Positions 5,725 to 7,445 of a stretch of DNA of 7,445 bases are shown here, piece after piece. Every line of letters begins with the position of its first letter. Positions within the stretch are counted from its first letter, which is position 1. Both the position numbers and the translations under genes were made by a program. The DNA comes from Campylobacterota bacterium. Lineage in GTDB: Bacteria > Campylobacterota > Campylobacteria > Campylobacterales > JAADDG01. Location: the NCBI GenBank assembly GCA_013154075.1, contig JAADDG010000047.1, positions 1 to 7,445 of the forward strand, in the 5' to 3' direction. Below the pieces are notes generated by a model that saw only the letters and a list, made by a program, of their open reading frames with translations, was not told the origin of the DNA and ran no database searches.

Positions 5725-7445
5725 ATGAAGTTTTCAAAGACAACTCTATCCGCAATTTTATCGGTGACAATAGTCTCGACTCTATCTCTAAATGCGGCAA
5801 ATATTGTAAAAATACCCGCCTTTACTAAAAAACCGGCGATCAACTATGCCCAATCAGAGGCGATTTTACAGCTTAGAAAAAACGCCATAAGCAAAAATAT
5901 GCTAACCGCGTCGTTTAAAAATCTACTTGATAGAACCTTCGGAAGCGATAACTATAAAGTGCAAATCTTTTCATCTTTTTGGGCTATGCATATTAAGGTA
6001 AACGGATACTCCACAAAAGATTTATTAAAGATATTCAAAAATAGCTCATTTGCCTCTTTCGTAGAGAGCGCTTCTCCAAATTATATAAATTCTATAAGCC
6101 AAGCTACGAACGACACCTACTATTCAAAACTTTGGGCTGTGGAAAATACGGGACAAAACGTAAACAACACAAGCGGCACGAACGATGCCGATATGGATAC
6201 CAAAGAGGCTTGGGACATAGAGAGCGGAAACAAAAACGTAATAGTGGCCGTATTGGATACGGGAGTGGATTATACTCATGAAGATCTAAAAGACAACATG
6301 TACAACGGAAACGCAAAACACGGATACGATTTTGCGGGAGACAACGACGGAAACAATGACGACGATCCCATGCCAGATACTCCTTATGACGAAAACGGCC
6401 ACTACCACGGCACACACGTAGCCGGAATCATAGGAGCGGTGGGAAATAACGGCAAAGGTATCAGCGGAGTGGCGCAAAGAGTCTCGATAATGGCTTTGAA
6501 AGTCTTCAGACCCAACGGCTACGGATACAATAGCGACATTTTGGAAGCTTTGGACTATATCTCCAAAAAAGTGGACAATGGAGAGAATATAGTGGCCGTA
6601 AACGCAAGTTTCGGAGGAAGCGGAGGAAGTCAGGACGACTCTATGGATAAGGCTATCGAGAAACTCGGATCTCAAGGAGTGGTATTTTGCGCCGCTGCCG
6701 GAAATGATAGCAAAAATATAGACAACGATCCCGTATATCCGGCATCTTATGACGCTTCAAACATAATAGCCGTAGCCGCTACGGATCAAAACGACCAACT
6801 CGCAAGCTTCTCCAACTGGGGTAAAAACAGTGTCGATATAGCGGCACCCGGCAAAAATATCCTAAGTGCCTATCCCGAAAACAAATATGCCTATATGGAC
6901 GGAACTTCCATGGCTACACCCCAAATAACGGGCCTTGTAGCACTTTTGAAAACCAAATATCCAAGCGACGATCCTAACGCAATAAAAGATAAGATATTAA
7001 ATTATGGAGACGAGCTCTCATCTTTGGAGGGGAAAATAGCTTCAAACGCAAGAGCCAACTCCTACAAAGCTCTAATAGCTTCAAACGAAGATCCGAACAA
7101 AGACGACGAAGATCAAACTCAAAAAAACAACCCTCCTCAAGCTAACGACGATCAGGCAAACGTAAAAGAGGGAGAAAGCGTAACTATCAAAGCTTTGGAA
7201 AACGATAGCGATCCGGACGGAGACGAGATCAAAATAGTCAGCGTAGAAAACCCTTCTTGCGGAAGCGTATCACATAATGAGAGCGAAGTGGTTTTTGACG
7301 CAAAAGATTGCGATGAGGGTACGTACAGATTCAAATACAGGATAGAAGATACGCAACAAGCCTCCGACGAAGCCACTATAGAGGTAAAAGTGGAGGCCAA
7401 AGAGGATAATAACGGCTGGGGATTTTTCGGCGGCGGAGGAAACTC
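5725..7445 (+). CDS. Secreted subtilisin-family (S8) serine protease with Ig/cadherin-like C-terminal domain, 3' truncated by window
   Basis: ATG 5725 opens a frame with no stop, giving 573 codons plus two bases. Residues 1-24 form a Sec signal peptide (KFSK, hydrophobic core, cleavage after LNA). Residues about 25-140 look like an inhibitory prodomain, ending VESASPNYI. The catalytic domain begins at YYSKLWAVENTGQN and carries the full triad: D178 in VLDTGVDYTHEDL, H228 in YHGTHVAG and S395 in GTSMATP, with oxyanion N327 in AAAGNDS. An Asp/Asn-rich stretch between D178 and H228 (DNDGNNDDDP) may bind calcium. An acidic linker (about 453-475) joins an Ig/cadherin-like domain of the NDSDPDGDEI type (about 476-560), in which C512 and C529 could pair. 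The visible end is NGWGFFGGGGN, a glycine tract that may lead to a C-terminal sorting segment outside the window. Likely an extracellular or surface protease; the substrate is unknown. It is divergent from the lipoprotein gene. Confidence 0.93.
   Translation, partial: MKFSKTTLSAILSVTIVSTLSLNAANIVKIPAFTKKPAINYAQSEAILQLRKNAISKNMLTASFKNLLDRTFGSDNYKVQIFSSFWAMHIKVNGYSTKDLLKIFKNSSFASFVESASPNYINSISQATNDTYYSKLWAVENTGQNVNNTSGTNDADMDTKEAWDIESGNKNVIVAVLDTGVDYTHEDLKDNMYNGNAKHGYDFAGDNDGNNDDDPMPDTPYDENGHYHGTHVAGIIGAVGNNGKGISGVAQRVSIMALKVFRPNGYGYNSDILEALDYISKKVDNGENIVAVNASFGGSGGSQDDSMDKAIEKLGSQGVVFCAAAGNDSKNIDNDPVYPASYDASNIIAVAATDQNDQLASFSNWGKNSVDIAAPGKNILSAYPENKYAYMDGTSMATPQITGLVALLKTKYPSDDPNAIKDKILNYGDELSSLEGKIASNARANSYKALIASNEDPNKDDEDQTQKNNPPQANDDQANVKEGESVTIKALENDSDPDGDEIKIVSVENPSCGSVSHNESEVVFDAKDCDEGTYRFKYRIEDTQQASDEATIEVKVEAKEDNNGWGFFGGGGN

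Noticed and set aside
6104..6675. Minus-strand open frames opposite the protease gene
   Set aside because: They lie antisense to a well-supported subtilase, encode low-complexity Cys/Arg- or Val/Ser-rich products with no family resemblance and lack ribosome sites.
1..7445. CRISPR array, tRNA, rRNA, insertion sequence, prophage or defence cassette
   Set aside because: No regularly spaced direct repeats, cloverleaf or CCA-ended sequence, transposase motif or terminal inverted repeats were seen; codon use is uniform across the genes.

Overview
The window looks like chromosomal DNA of a Campylobacterota (epsilonproteobacterial) member. It is moderately AT-rich, with frequent AGA (Arg) and ATA (Ile) codons, very AT-rich intergenic DNA, and proteins that best fit that phylum as I know it: a Cj0977-type hot-dog protein, a short LpxK linked to ThrC, and an ArgB with the HGGGKAI variant. 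The genus cannot be fixed from the sequence; a vent-type lineage is plausible but only inferred.

Layout. Positions 3-140 hold the 3' end of an unrecognised gene. A hot-dog-fold protein follows at 171-641, with a good match to a sigma-28 (FliA) flagellar promoter just upstream. After an AT-rich gap containing promoter-like elements and a terminator-like hairpin, four tightly spaced plus-strand genes run from 906 to 5344: a DegT-family aminotransferase-like protein, lpxK (lipid A 4'-kinase), argB (acetylglutamate kinase) and thrC (threonine synthase). The spacing suggests one transcript combining envelope (lipid A, possibly sugar) and amino-acid biosynthesis. A 59-residue lipoprotein gene on the minus strand (5341-5520) converges on thrC, and the two stop codons overlap. 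A 204-base divergent gap with three short dyads then leads to a secreted subtilisin-family (S8) protease with an Ig/cadherin-like C-terminal domain. That gene runs off the window end inside a glycine-rich tract.

What stands out. The DegT-family protein has arginine where the PLP-binding lysine should be, so it may not be a working aminotransferase. lpxK has no ATG, GTG or TTG start upstream of its P-loop, which implies a non-canonical start or a one-base indel in an A5 run beside a GTG. The lipoprotein is easy to miss because of its size. I see no CRISPR array, tRNA, rRNA, insertion sequence or prophage, and no clear evidence of a wholly new multi-gene system.
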